Shown here piece by piece: positions 1-7,880 of a stretch of 10,912 nucleotides of DNA. Each line of letters starts with the position of its first letter. Within the stretch, counting starts at the first letter, position 1. The DNA lies in the NCBI GenBank assembly GCA_050698355.1, contig JBOHBN010000330.1:1-10912 (forward strand). Reading direction: 5' to 3'. Source of the stretch: JBOHBN01 sp050698355. Its GTDB lineage: Bacteria > Actinomycetota > Actinomycetes > Streptosporangiales > WHST01. The notes beneath the pieces were generated by a model. That model did not search any database. It worked only from the letters and a program-made list of their open reading frames with translations, and was not told where the DNA came from. A program made the position numbers and the translations under genes.

Positions 1-487
1 CGTCGTGGGCGTCCGCGTAGAGATGCCCTCACAGCAGCCCGTCCTCCTGCTCAAGGAAGAGGAGGGGGAGCGGTACCTGCCGATCTGGATCGGTCCGGTG
101 GAGGCCAGCGCGATCGCGTACGCGCAGAACGGTGTCACTCCGCCGCGGCCGCTGACCCATGACCTGATGCGTGACGTTCTCGAGGCCTGCCAGCTCGGCC
201 TCAGCGAGGTGCGGATCAACGCCGTACACGAGAGCACGTTCTACGCAGACCTGGTGTTCTCCAACGGTGTCGAGGTGAGCGCGCGCCCGTCGGACTCCGT
301 CGCCCTGGCGTTGCGTACCGGCGCGACGATCTTATGCACGGAGGAGGTGCTCGGCGCGGAGGGCGTCGCGATGCCCAACGAGCAGGAGGACGAGGTCGAG
401 AAGTTCCGCGAGTTCCTCGACACGATCACGCCGGAGGACTTCGGGCGCCACCTCGGTGACACGCCGCCGGGATCGTCCCCGAGCTGA
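1..487 (+). CDS. Bifunctional nuclease family protein (BFN/DUF151), 5' end outside window
   Basis: The visible 161 codons match the actinobacterial BFN-domain (DUF151) family. Recognisable parts are the VEMPSQQPVLLLKE start of the domain, the RYLPIWIGPVEASAIAYA core, the PPRPLTHDLM segment and the SARPSDSVALALRTG block, followed by an acidic C-terminal helix (about residues 125-147) and a short Pro/Ser tail. The frame is open to the window edge: codon 2-4 reads Val, giving a VVGVRVEMP start, and family members usually begin a few residues earlier. The GTG at 5 is therefore probably internal. Plant members are reported to have RNase and DNase activity; the bacterial role is unclear, so nuclease activity here is only family knowledge. 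It precedes a MerR gene, as Rv1829 precedes Rv1830, and is separated from it by a terminator. Confidence 0.93.
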   Translation, partial: VVGVRVEMPSQQPVLLLKEEEGERYLPIWIGPVEASAIAYAQNGVTPPRPLTHDLMRDVLEACQLGLSEVRINAVHESTFYADLVFSNGVEVSARPSDSVALALRTGATILCTEEVLGAEGVAMPNEQEDEVEKFREFLDTITPEDFGRHLGDTPPGSSPS

Positions 488-507
488 CGTCGCGACCCTC
501 GAGAACC

Positions 508-535
508 CTCGACCTGAACTTTAGGTCGAGTTTTT
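508..535 (+). terminator. Intrinsic terminator after the BFN gene
   Basis: A perfect 8-bp stem (CTCGACCT 508-515 with AGGTCGAG 523-530) with a 7-nt loop runs straight into five T residues at 531-535. It lies 20 nt after the TGA stop. This is the only classical hairpin-plus-U-tract terminator in the window. It should separate the nuclease transcript from the MerR gene. Confidence 0.85.
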
Positions 536-558
536 CGGCCGACGCGCCGACCGTGTAG

Positions 559-587
559 TTGACCGCCTGTCGGCCTGGGCTTACCGT
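559..587 (+). promoter_or_regulatory. Candidate promoter of the MerR-type gene
   Basis: TTGACC (559-564) and TACCGT (582-587) are separated by exactly 17 bp, a good fit to actinobacterial housekeeping sigma promoters (TTGAC-17-TANNNT). It lies just after the upstream terminator and would give a 5' leader of about 60 nt before the GTG at 655. Confidence 0.55.
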
Positions 588-654
588 CCAAGAGACGCAG
601 GAGTTCACGGGTGTAGTTACATCGTTTGCACCCCTGGGAGCGGAGGTCAGCCTA

Positions 655-1239
655 GTGGTCAGCGAGGACAGGGCGGACGCGAGTGTGGCGGGTCCGGCCC
701 ACGAGCGGGCCGTCGAGCAGGGGCTGCTCTTCGAGGGCCCAGCGCCGCAGGTACCCGAGGACATGGGGTTCCGCGGGCCCGCCGCGTGCAGTGCCGCGGG
801 TATCAGCTACCGGCAGCTCGACTACTGGGCGCGCACCGGCCTTGTCGCGCCGACGATCCGCGACGCGCGCGGGTCGGGCAGCCAGCGCCTCTACGGCTTC
901 CGTGACATCGTCGTGCTGAAGGTCGTCAAGCGGCTACTCGACGCCGGCGTCTCGCTGCAGCAGATCCGCGCCGCCGTCGACCACCTGCGCGACCAGGGCG
1001 TGGAGGACCTGTCCGAGGTCACCTTGATGAGCGACGGCGCGACCGTCTACGAGTGCACGTCCACCGACGAGGTCGTCGACCTGCTCCAGGGCGGCCAGGG
1101 CGTGTTCGGGATCGCGCTCGGCCGGGTGTGGCGCGAGGTCGAGGGCACGCTCGCCGAGCTGCCGGGGGAGCTCCCGGAGCAGGTGGTTCCCGACCCGCAC
1201 GACGAGCTCGCCGCCCGCCGCGTCGAGCGCGCCAGCTGA
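655..1239 (+). CDS. resR: MerR family transcriptional regulator, ResR/Rv1830-like
   Basis: A 194-aa MerR-family DNA-binding protein. An acidic, disordered N-terminus (about 1-36) precedes FRGPAACSAAGISYRQLDYW (39-58), the first helix-turn-helix helices. Then comes a wing with GSGSQRLYGFRD (73-84) and a long helix leading into the TVYECTSTDEVVDLLQGGQGVFGIA segment typical of this subgroup, which lacks the Cys effector site of metal-sensing MerR proteins. The GTG at 655 is chosen because GGAGG (642-646) lies 8 nt upstream; an in-frame ATG at 559 has no such site. From memory, the order BFN - this gene - gcvP parallels Rv1829-Rv1830-Rv1832, where Rv1830 (ResR) is reported to affect growth and drug resilience. 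It is distinct from the neighbouring FtsR-type MerR (Rv1828), which has a different N-terminus. The symbol rests on remembered similarity and gene order. Confidence 0.85.
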   Translation: MVSEDRADASVAGPAHERAVEQGLLFEGPAPQVPEDMGFRGPAACSAAGISYRQLDYWARTGLVAPTIRDARGSGSQRLYGFRDIVVLKVVKRLLDAGVSLQQIRAAVDHLRDQGVEDLSEVTLMSDGATVYECTSTDEVVDLLQGGQGVFGIALGRVWREVEGTLAELPGELPEQVVPDPHDELAARRVERAS

Positions 1240-1329
1240 GCCGACCCCGCTACCCGTACGCCCGGTATCTCCCGTCCCCACATCACACGGTCTAGCGGTG
1301 CCCGGCAGTCCAGCTGTGACTTACCGAAA

Positions 1330-1349
1330 TGATCACGTTAACGTGATCA
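1330..1349. promoter_or_regulatory. Perfect 20-bp palindrome, candidate operator
   Basis: TGATCACGTTAACGTGATCA is its own reverse complement over all 20 bases. It is AT-richer than its surroundings. The length and lack of a spacer fit a dimeric repressor or activator site rather than a terminator, since no U-tract follows. It lies 91 bp after the MerR gene and about 180 bp before the riboswitch. The protein that binds it cannot be read from the sequence; the adjacent MerR-type protein is one candidate. Confidence 0.5.
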
Positions 1350-1483
1350 ACCGTGACAGGGCTGGCCAGCTAGCAACCGGACAAGGGCGGCGTACTGGGG
1401 CGTACGGGGCCAGCTGACGGCTGCCGTACGGGATCGCCGGCGCACGCCGGGCGCCGGATCGACACGCCGCGCGGCGTGCACGG

Positions 1484-1512
1484 TCCCGACCCGCGCGCCA
1501 AGACGGTATGTT
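1484..1512 (+). promoter_or_regulatory. Weak candidate promoter of the riboswitch-gcvP transcript
   Basis: TATGTT (1507-1512) fits the TANNNT -10 pattern and would start RNA about 1519-1520, shortly before the aptamer P1 stem at 1532. The hexamer 17 bp upstream (TCCCGA, 1484-1489) matches the -35 consensus poorly. The call rests on position more than sequence. Confidence 0.25.
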
Positions 1513-1531
1513 GGTAACTGGTTCAGCGACC

Positions 1532-1627
1532 CTGCGCGGGGGAGACCCGAGGCCCCCGGCAAGTCGTGGCCGAGGGCGCCGAAGGGGCAACCTCCCCGGA
1601 AACTCTCAGGCATCCACGACCGCGCGG
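1532..1627 (+). promoter_or_regulatory. Glycine riboswitch aptamer
   Basis: The RNA carries the hallmark sequences of the glycine riboswitch (gcvT motif): GGGGGAGA at 1537-1544, GCCGAAGGGGCAA at 1578-1590 and ACTCTCAGGCA at 1602-1612. The ends close in a P1 stem: CTGCGCGG 1532-1539 pairs with CCGCGCGG 1620-1627 (8 bp including one G-U). It sits in the leader of gcvP, where this riboswitch is expected; glycine binding typically turns on glycine cleavage genes. I see only one full aptamer. The segment after it (about 1633-1670, with CTCTGGAG and CATCTCAGGGG) resembles the degenerate partner half seen in single-aptamer forms. Confidence 0.9.
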
Positions 1628-1747
1628 GTGAGGCCGCTCTGGAGCCGCCGCATCTCAGGGGCGGACGGCGACAGATGGGGAGCCGAGGAGTACAGCCTTC
1701 CGGCGGCTCTCTTGATAAGTCGCCGGCCGAGACTCGCGGAGGACCTC
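1628..1747 (+). promoter_or_regulatory. Glycine riboswitch expression platform and gcvP leader
   Basis: Two mutually exclusive hairpins can be drawn. The first pairs GAGCCG (1680-1685) with CGGCTC (1704-1709), extendable with one G-U pair into TC at 1710-1711, followed by a short U-rich TCTTGA. The second pairs CCGGCG (1700-1705) with CGCCGG (1721-1726). They share bases 1704-1705 and compete, as expected for a switch. The gcvP ribosome binding site GGAGG (1738-1742) is complementary to CCTCC at 1591-1595 inside the aptamer. Whether control is by termination or translation cannot be settled by eye. Confidence 0.45.
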
Positions 1748-4597
<2,850 letters not shown>

Positions 4598-4607
4598 GGT
4601 GGGTGAC

Positions 4608-4661
4608 GCGGGTTGTCAGTGTTTGGTCGAGCTATAGCTCTACGAGGCACTGACAACCCGC
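4608..4661. terminator. Long hairpin between convergent genes, likely bidirectional terminator
   Basis: A perfect 14-bp inverted repeat (4608-4621 with 4648-4661; arms GCGGGTTGTCAGTG / CACTGACAACCCGC) encloses a 26-nt loop that contains its own palindrome, GAGCTATAGCTC (4629-4640). It starts 10 nt after the gcvP stop and ends 16 nt before the stop of the minus-strand gene. There is no long T-run. It resembles the hairpin at 7881-7924 in position and arm sequence. Confidence 0.7.
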
Positions 4662-4677
4662 CGTCGGCCGGTGCGCG

Positions 4678-4908
4678 CTAGGCGGCTGAGTGTGCTGGGG
4701 GACGGTCCGTCGGACGGTGCGGTGGGACGACTCTCCCGTCCGGCAGCAGCTCGCCGGTGTCCTCGAAAAGCACGACGCCGTTGCACAGCAGGCTCCAGCC
4801 CTGCTCCGGGTGCCACGCGACGGTACGCGCGGCCTCGCGGTCGGGGTGGTTGGCGTCAGGACATCGGGGGTCGTGGCAACACTCCGTCGTGTTCCCCCCA
4901 CCACTCAT
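4678..4908 (-). CDS. Small DUF5999-type protein
   Basis: A 76-aa protein of a small conserved family common in Streptomyces and relatives; I recall it as DUF5999. The core HPEQGWSLLCNGVVLFEDTG followed by ELLPDG and PHRP is characteristic, with DREAARTVA just before it. The N-terminal part carries C10, C11, H12, C16 and H21. Homologues, as I remember them, have a similar short Cys/His cluster, which suggests metal binding (inference). No function is known to me. The ATG at 4906-4908 fits the family's usual start; only a weak purine-rich site (GAGAGAAG) lies upstream. It is transcribed toward gcvP across a hairpin. The 185-bp gap on its other side is shared with a plus-strand gene. Confidence 0.85.
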   Translation of the reverse strand: MSGGGNTTECCHDPRCPDANHPDREAARTVAWHPEQGWSLLCNGVVLFEDTGELLPDGRVVPPHRPTDRPPAHSAA

Positions 4909-5081
4909 CGTCTGTCTTCTCTCGTCTCGGGATCTTCTGCAAGTTGAACACTGCCTATTGTGGTTCGCGCCACCCTACGATGGGGGATTTCCCCAGGGCG
5001 TGTGTGGGGGTTGTCTACCGAATTGCAACCTTTCGGCGACCATTCGCCCCGACACGGGTGCCCCGATGACCCGTCGTCCGG

Positions 5082-5087
5082 TATAAC
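5082..5087 (+). promoter_or_regulatory. -10 element of a leaderless transcript
   Basis: TATAAC lies six bases before the GTG at 5094. Transcription should therefore start at or next to the start codon, giving a leaderless mRNA. This explains why the only purine run, GAGGG (5089-5093), touches the start codon and cannot act as a normal ribosome binding site. No good -35 hexamer is visible. Confidence 0.55.
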
Positions 5088-5093
5088 CGAGGG

Positions 5094-5489
5094 GTGAGCA
5101 CAAGCCCGGACAACGTCGATACCTCGAGCGCCGGATCCCAGCGCACAGGGCAGGCGCCGCCCAGGTCGTCGGGCGACGCCGGAGCTGAGCTGCGAGCCGC
5201 GCTCGAGGCCCGCCGTGAGCTCGGGCCGGAGTACGAGTCCGCCCTGGTGGAGGGCTTCATCGACCGGATCGATCAGGTGATCGACGCGCGCATCGAGGAG
5301 CGCACGAAGAACCGTGCTCCGGCGAAGCGGCAGGGTATGGACGGCGCCCAGCTGGCGCTCGCGATCGTCTCGATCGGGGTCGGCATCCCCCTCACGGCGA
5401 TCACCCTGGCCGCTGCGCACAGCATGGTCGCGACGATCATCGTCTGGGCCGCGATCGTCATCGTGAACATCGCCGCCTCGCGCCGTTAG
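5094..5489 (+). CDS. Small actinobacterial membrane protein of unknown function
   Basis: A 131-aa protein. A polar, Ser/Pro-rich N-terminus (1-30) leads into a charged helical segment (31-75; AELRAALEARRELGPEYESA then VEGFIDRIDQVIDARIEER). Two adjacent hydrophobic stretches follow (about 85-107 and 111-127), with a basic C-terminus ending SRR. It resembles short actinobacterial integral membrane proteins with an ARRELG-x-EYE segment that are usually annotated as hypothetical. It is probably anchored in the cell membrane with the N-terminal helix in the cytoplasm (inference). The start is GTG 5094 because the -10 TATAAC six bases upstream implies a leaderless message. Its TAG stop (5487-5489) overlaps the left arm of the inverted-repeat segment that follows. 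Confidence 0.8.
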   Translation: MSTSPDNVDTSSAGSQRTGQAPPRSSGDAGAELRAALEARRELGPEYESALVEGFIDRIDQVIDARIEERTKNRAPAKRQGMDGAQLALAIVSIGVGIPLTAITLAAAHSMVATIIVWAAIVIVNIAASRR

Positions 5490-5634
5490 ATGGTTGATTC
5501 CTTGTAGCTGGGTCCGCGCAGCGTCGCTGGTTCGGTGCCCGCGCGTGCATCGGGCGTTCGCACACCTTGGCCGTCGAAGCCTCTCGCAAGGTTGGTCGAC
5601 CCTCTACGACCACTGACCAAGGAATAAACCATCT
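5488..5634. repeat. 147-bp segment bounded by 17-bp inverted repeats (MITE-like or structured RNA)
   Basis: AGATGGTTGATTCCTTG (5488-5504) is matched by the inverted copy CAAGGAATAAACCATCT (5618-5634), 16 of 17 positions complementary. The 113 bases between contain a smaller inverted pair, ACCTTG 5564-5569 with CAAGGT 5587-5592, and the palindrome GGTCGACC at 5594-5601. The arms are much more AT-rich than the region. No target-site duplication is obvious at the edges and no credible gene lies inside. It could be a small non-autonomous mobile element, a remnant of an insertion sequence, or a folded RNA. No transposase is visible in the window. Confidence 0.55.
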
Positions 5635-5672
5635 GGTACCGCCCCGGCCGCCGGCCGCACACCGAGAAGCGG

Positions 5673-5678
5673 TAGAAA
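5673..5678 (+). promoter_or_regulatory. -10 element of a second probable leaderless transcript
   Basis: TAGAAA (followed by T, so a one-base shift gives AGAAAT) sits six bases before the GTG at 5685. No Shine-Dalgarno-like sequence precedes that GTG, so RNA starting at the codon itself is the simplest reading. It lies about 40 bp downstream of the inverted-repeat segment. Confidence 0.45.
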
Positions 5679-5684
5679 TGAACC

Positions 5685-6191
5685 GTGCCCCTTCCACTAC
5701 CTCTCCGCCGGCCGTCGGCCGCCGCGAAGTCCCGCTACGCGGCCGATCGTGAGCTGGCGGCCAAGTACGAGGAGCTGAGCGACGCGGCGAACACCGCGCT
5801 CGCCGACCTCGCCAGTACGCTCGTGTCGAGCCGGGAGGTCGACGACGTCCGGTCGGCGTCGCTCGCCGCCGAGCAGGCGCTGCTCGCGGTCATCCAGTCC
5901 GCGGCCGCAGGGCGGCGGGCCACGGCCGGCCCGGCCAGTTACGACGACCGCATCGCGTTCCGCAAGGCGCTCGCGCGAGCCGACGTCGATGTCTGGACGC
6001 GGCGCCTGCGTGACCTGCGTACGCGCCGCGAGACGCTGAAGCTGGACGACCAGGCGAGCGCGGGCCTGCTGCTGCCGAACGCGGTCCAGGTGGAGAACAG
6101 CGCCGCCGAGGGCCCGCACATCTTCGGCATGGAGGCGCCGCCGGGCACGCTGCGTGCCGGCGTCGACATCGAATCTGTCGTGGACCGCTAA
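5685..6191 (+). CDS. Hypothetical helical protein, 168 aa
   Basis: I do not recognise a named family with confidence. The protein is soluble, Ala/Arg-rich and mostly helical. A basic Pro/Leu start (VPLPLPLRRPSAAAKSRYAA) is followed by a long predicted coiled-coil-like region (about 19-75; RELAAKYEELSDAANTALAD). A second basic helix covers about 85-120 (FRKALARADVDVWTRRLRDL), then a looser C-terminal tail. There is no signal peptide or membrane segment. Base composition and codon bias match the neighbours, which supports a real gene. The GTG at 5685 is chosen because a -10-like TAGAAA lies six bases upstream; an ATG at 5678 is in another frame that stops at 5752. It follows the inverted-repeat segment and is read in the same direction as the membrane protein before it. 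Confidence 0.7.
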   Translation: MPLPLPLRRPSAAAKSRYAADRELAAKYEELSDAANTALADLASTLVSSREVDDVRSASLAAEQALLAVIQSAAAGRRATAGPASYDDRIAFRKALARADVDVWTRRLRDLRTRRETLKLDDQASAGLLLPNAVQVENSAAEGPHIFGMEAPPGTLRAGVDIESVVDR

Positions 6192-6252
6192 GAAGTCCGG
6201 TTACTCCACGTACCAATGCGGCCGAAAGGAGCGGCCCGCGCGGTCTCCAAAC

Positions 6253-6303
6253 CTGTACAGACAGCGACTTTCGGTTGCACTTGGTACCGATCAGCTCTGT
6301 ACA
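6253..6303. promoter_or_regulatory. Paired CTGTACA sites upstream of the ligase gene
   Basis: CTGTACAG (6253-6260), itself a palindrome, and CTGTACA (6297-6303) lie 44 bp apart. They can also be read as an inverted pair, TGTACAGA 6254-6261 and TCTGTACA 6296-6303. Both lie upstream of the candidate promoter of the ligase gene. They may form an operator pair but could be chance. Confidence 0.25.
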
Positions 6304-6329
6304 CACCGCATCACTCTCTGCTCTCGCGG

Positions 6330-6357
6330 GTCACATTCGCGTAACGACGCTTACATT
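6330..6357 (+). promoter_or_regulatory. Candidate promoter of the GCS2-family ligase gene
   Basis: GTCACA (6330-6335) and TACATT (6352-6357) are separated by 16 bp, with four of six matches to the -35 consensus and a TANNNT -10. The start would be near 6364, giving a leader of about 26 nt that contains the ribosome binding site AGGAGG (6377-6382). Confidence 0.45.
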
Positions 6358-6389
6358 GGAACCCTCGGGGAGCAGCAGGAGGTGCCGTC

Positions 6390-7871
6390 GTGGGCCGGGA
6401 CGTCGCCAGCACTACCTTCACGCGCGAGGACCGTCAGCGGCATCGGGAGAAGGTCCGGCGCTGCCTGGACGTGCTCGCGCGGATGCTGTCGGACTTCCGG
6501 TTCGAGCAGGAGCGCCCCCTGACGGGGCTGGAGATCGAGCTCAACCTCGTCGACACCGACTACGCCCCGGCGATGCGCAATGACCAGGTTCTGGAGTTGA
6601 TCGAGAATCCCGCGTTCCAGACCGAGCTCGGCCAGTTCAACCTCGAGACCAACCTCATGCCGCGGCGGATCGCCGGTGCGGGCCTGGCGTCGTACGAGGA
6701 GGATGTGCGCGCGACCCTGGACGTCGCCGATGACCGCGCCGTCAAGGCCGACTCGCACCTGGTCATGGTCGGGATACTGCCGACGCTGCGCCAGGGTGAC
6801 TGCGGCAGCGAGACGTTCTCCGACAGCCCGCGGTACCGGTTGCTGAACGAGCAGATACTCGCGGCGCGCGGCGAGGACGTCGAGATCAACATCGCCGGCG
6901 CCGACCACCTGCGGATGCGCTCGGACACGATCATGCCCGAGGCGGCGTGCACGAGCGTCCAGCTGCACCTGCAGACGTCGCCGGACACGTTCGCCGACTA
7001 CTGGAACGCCGCCCAGGCGATCGCCTCGCTGCAGCTGGCGGTGGGTGCGAACTCGCCGTTCCTGTTCGGGCGGCAGCTGTGGCAGGAGACGCGGATCGCC
7101 CTGTTCGAGCAGGCGATCGACACCCGGCCGGAGGAGCTGCGTGCCCAGGGCGTCCGCCCGCGGGTCTGGTTCGGCGAGCGCTGGGCGACGTCGATCTTCG
7201 ACCTGTTCGAGGAGAACGTCCGGTACTTCCCGGCGCTGCTGCCGATTCTCGAGGAGGAGGACCCGGTCGAGGTTCTCGCCCGCGGCGCGACGCCACAGCT
7301 CGCCGAGCTGTGCCTGCACAACGGCACCATCTACCGGTGGAACCGGCCGGTGTACGACGTGGTGGACGGCCGGCCGCACCTGCGGGTGGAGAACCGCGTA
7401 CTGCCGGCCGGACCTACGACGATCGACGTCGTCGCGAACGCCGCGTTCTACTTCGGGCTCGTCGCGCACCTCGCCGAGGCCGACCGCCCGATCTGGTCGC
7501 AGATGCCGCTGCGCACCGCCGCGGAGAACCTGCACGCCGCCGCGAGACACGGCATCGACGCCAAGGTGTACTGGCCGGGCGTCGGCGAGATCTTCGCGAC
7601 CGAGCTGGTGTTACGGCGGTTGTTGCCGCGCGCGGCGGCGGGCCTCGACTCGTGGGGCGTGGACCCGTCCGACCGCGACCGCCTGCTCGGCGTGATCGAG
7701 CGTCGGTGCGTCGCGGGCCGCAACGGCGCGTCCTGGCAGGTGGAGACGGTGCGCCGGCTCGAACGCGACCGCAACCTTGACCGCCCCGCCGCCCTGCGGG
7801 AGATGCTGCGCGCCTACTGCGAGCACATGCGAAGCGGCGACCCGGTGCACACCTGGCCGATCGCCGCCTGA
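6390..7871 (+). CDS. Glutamate-cysteine ligase family (GCS2) protein
   Basis: A 493-aa member of the GCS2-type carboxylate-amine ligase family, enzymes that join glutamate (or another acid) to an amine with ATP. Landmarks: a charged helix FTREDRQRHREKVRRCLDVL (10-29); LTGLEIELNLVD (44-55), with the acidic metal/ATP-binding strand; QTELGQFNLETN (77-88), typical of the family; a CTSVQLHLQ strand; GANSPFLFGR; and a C-terminal NGTIYRWNRPVYD ... HLRVENRVLPAGPT segment. GTG 6390 is supported by AGGAGG (6377-6382), 7 nt upstream. It is longer than the short YbdK-type ligases. Actinomycetes generally make mycothiol rather than glutathione, so gamma-glutamylcysteine synthesis (including an EgtA-like ergothioneine role) is not assured. 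The substrate is unknown. A hairpin ends the gene. Confidence 0.85.
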   Translation: MGRDVASTTFTREDRQRHREKVRRCLDVLARMLSDFRFEQERPLTGLEIELNLVDTDYAPAMRNDQVLELIENPAFQTELGQFNLETNLMPRRIAGAGLASYEEDVRATLDVADDRAVKADSHLVMVGILPTLRQGDCGSETFSDSPRYRLLNEQILAARGEDVEINIAGADHLRMRSDTIMPEAACTSVQLHLQTSPDTFADYWNAAQAIASLQLAVGANSPFLFGRQLWQETRIALFEQAIDTRPEELRAQGVRPRVWFGERWATSIFDLFEENVRYFPALLPILEEEDPVEVLARGATPQLAELCLHNGTIYRWNRPVYDVVDGRPHLRVENRVLPAGPTTIDVVANAAFYFGLVAHLAEADRPIWSQMPLRTAAENLHAAARHGIDAKVYWPGVGEIFATELVLRRLLPRAAAGLDSWGVDPSDRDRLLGVIERRCVAGRNGASWQVETVRRLERDRNLDRPAALREMLRAYCEHMRSGDPVHTWPIAA

Positions 7872-7880
7872 AGCGTCGAA

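Larger units (their letters stand above)
1240..1531. other. Non-coding region between the MerR gene and the glycine riboswitch
   Basis: No convincing gene was found on either strand. The reading frames here have no ribosome binding site and no family resemblance. The stretch holds a 20-bp palindrome (1330-1349) and three GC-rich inverted repeats: CGTACGG 1401-1407 with CCGTACG 1424-1430; CCGGCGC 1437-1443 with GCGCCGG 1451-1457; and the palindrome CACGCCGCGCGGCGTG at 1463-1478. No T-rich tract follows any of them, so no classical terminator for the MerR gene is visible. Confidence 0.6.

Noticed and set aside
1628..1700. Second full glycine aptamer (tandem riboswitch)
   Set aside because: The GCCGAAGG-GCAA signature is not repeated after 1590; only CTCTGGAG and CATCTCAGGG fragments remain, which fits a degenerate partner.
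1508..1747. Possible 80-residue N-terminal extension of GcvP from an ATG at 1508
   Set aside because: It would translate through the glycine riboswitch, has no ribosome binding site and is unlike GcvP N-termini; ATG 1748 has GGAGG at the right distance.
4981..4995. TGGGGGATTTCCCCA quasi-palindrome in the DUF5999 divergent gap
   Set aside because: Only 5-bp arms in GC-rich DNA and no clear promoter beside it; could be chance, so not called an operator.
5458..5697. 79-aa minus-strand open frame spanning the inverted-repeat segment
   Set aside because: No ribosome binding site or family resemblance, and it overlaps both flanking genes; not a credible transposase fragment.
6351..7550. 399-aa open frame on the minus strand across the ligase gene
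   Set aside because: Antisense shadow; the plus-strand ligase has intact family motifs, a promoter and a ribosome binding site.
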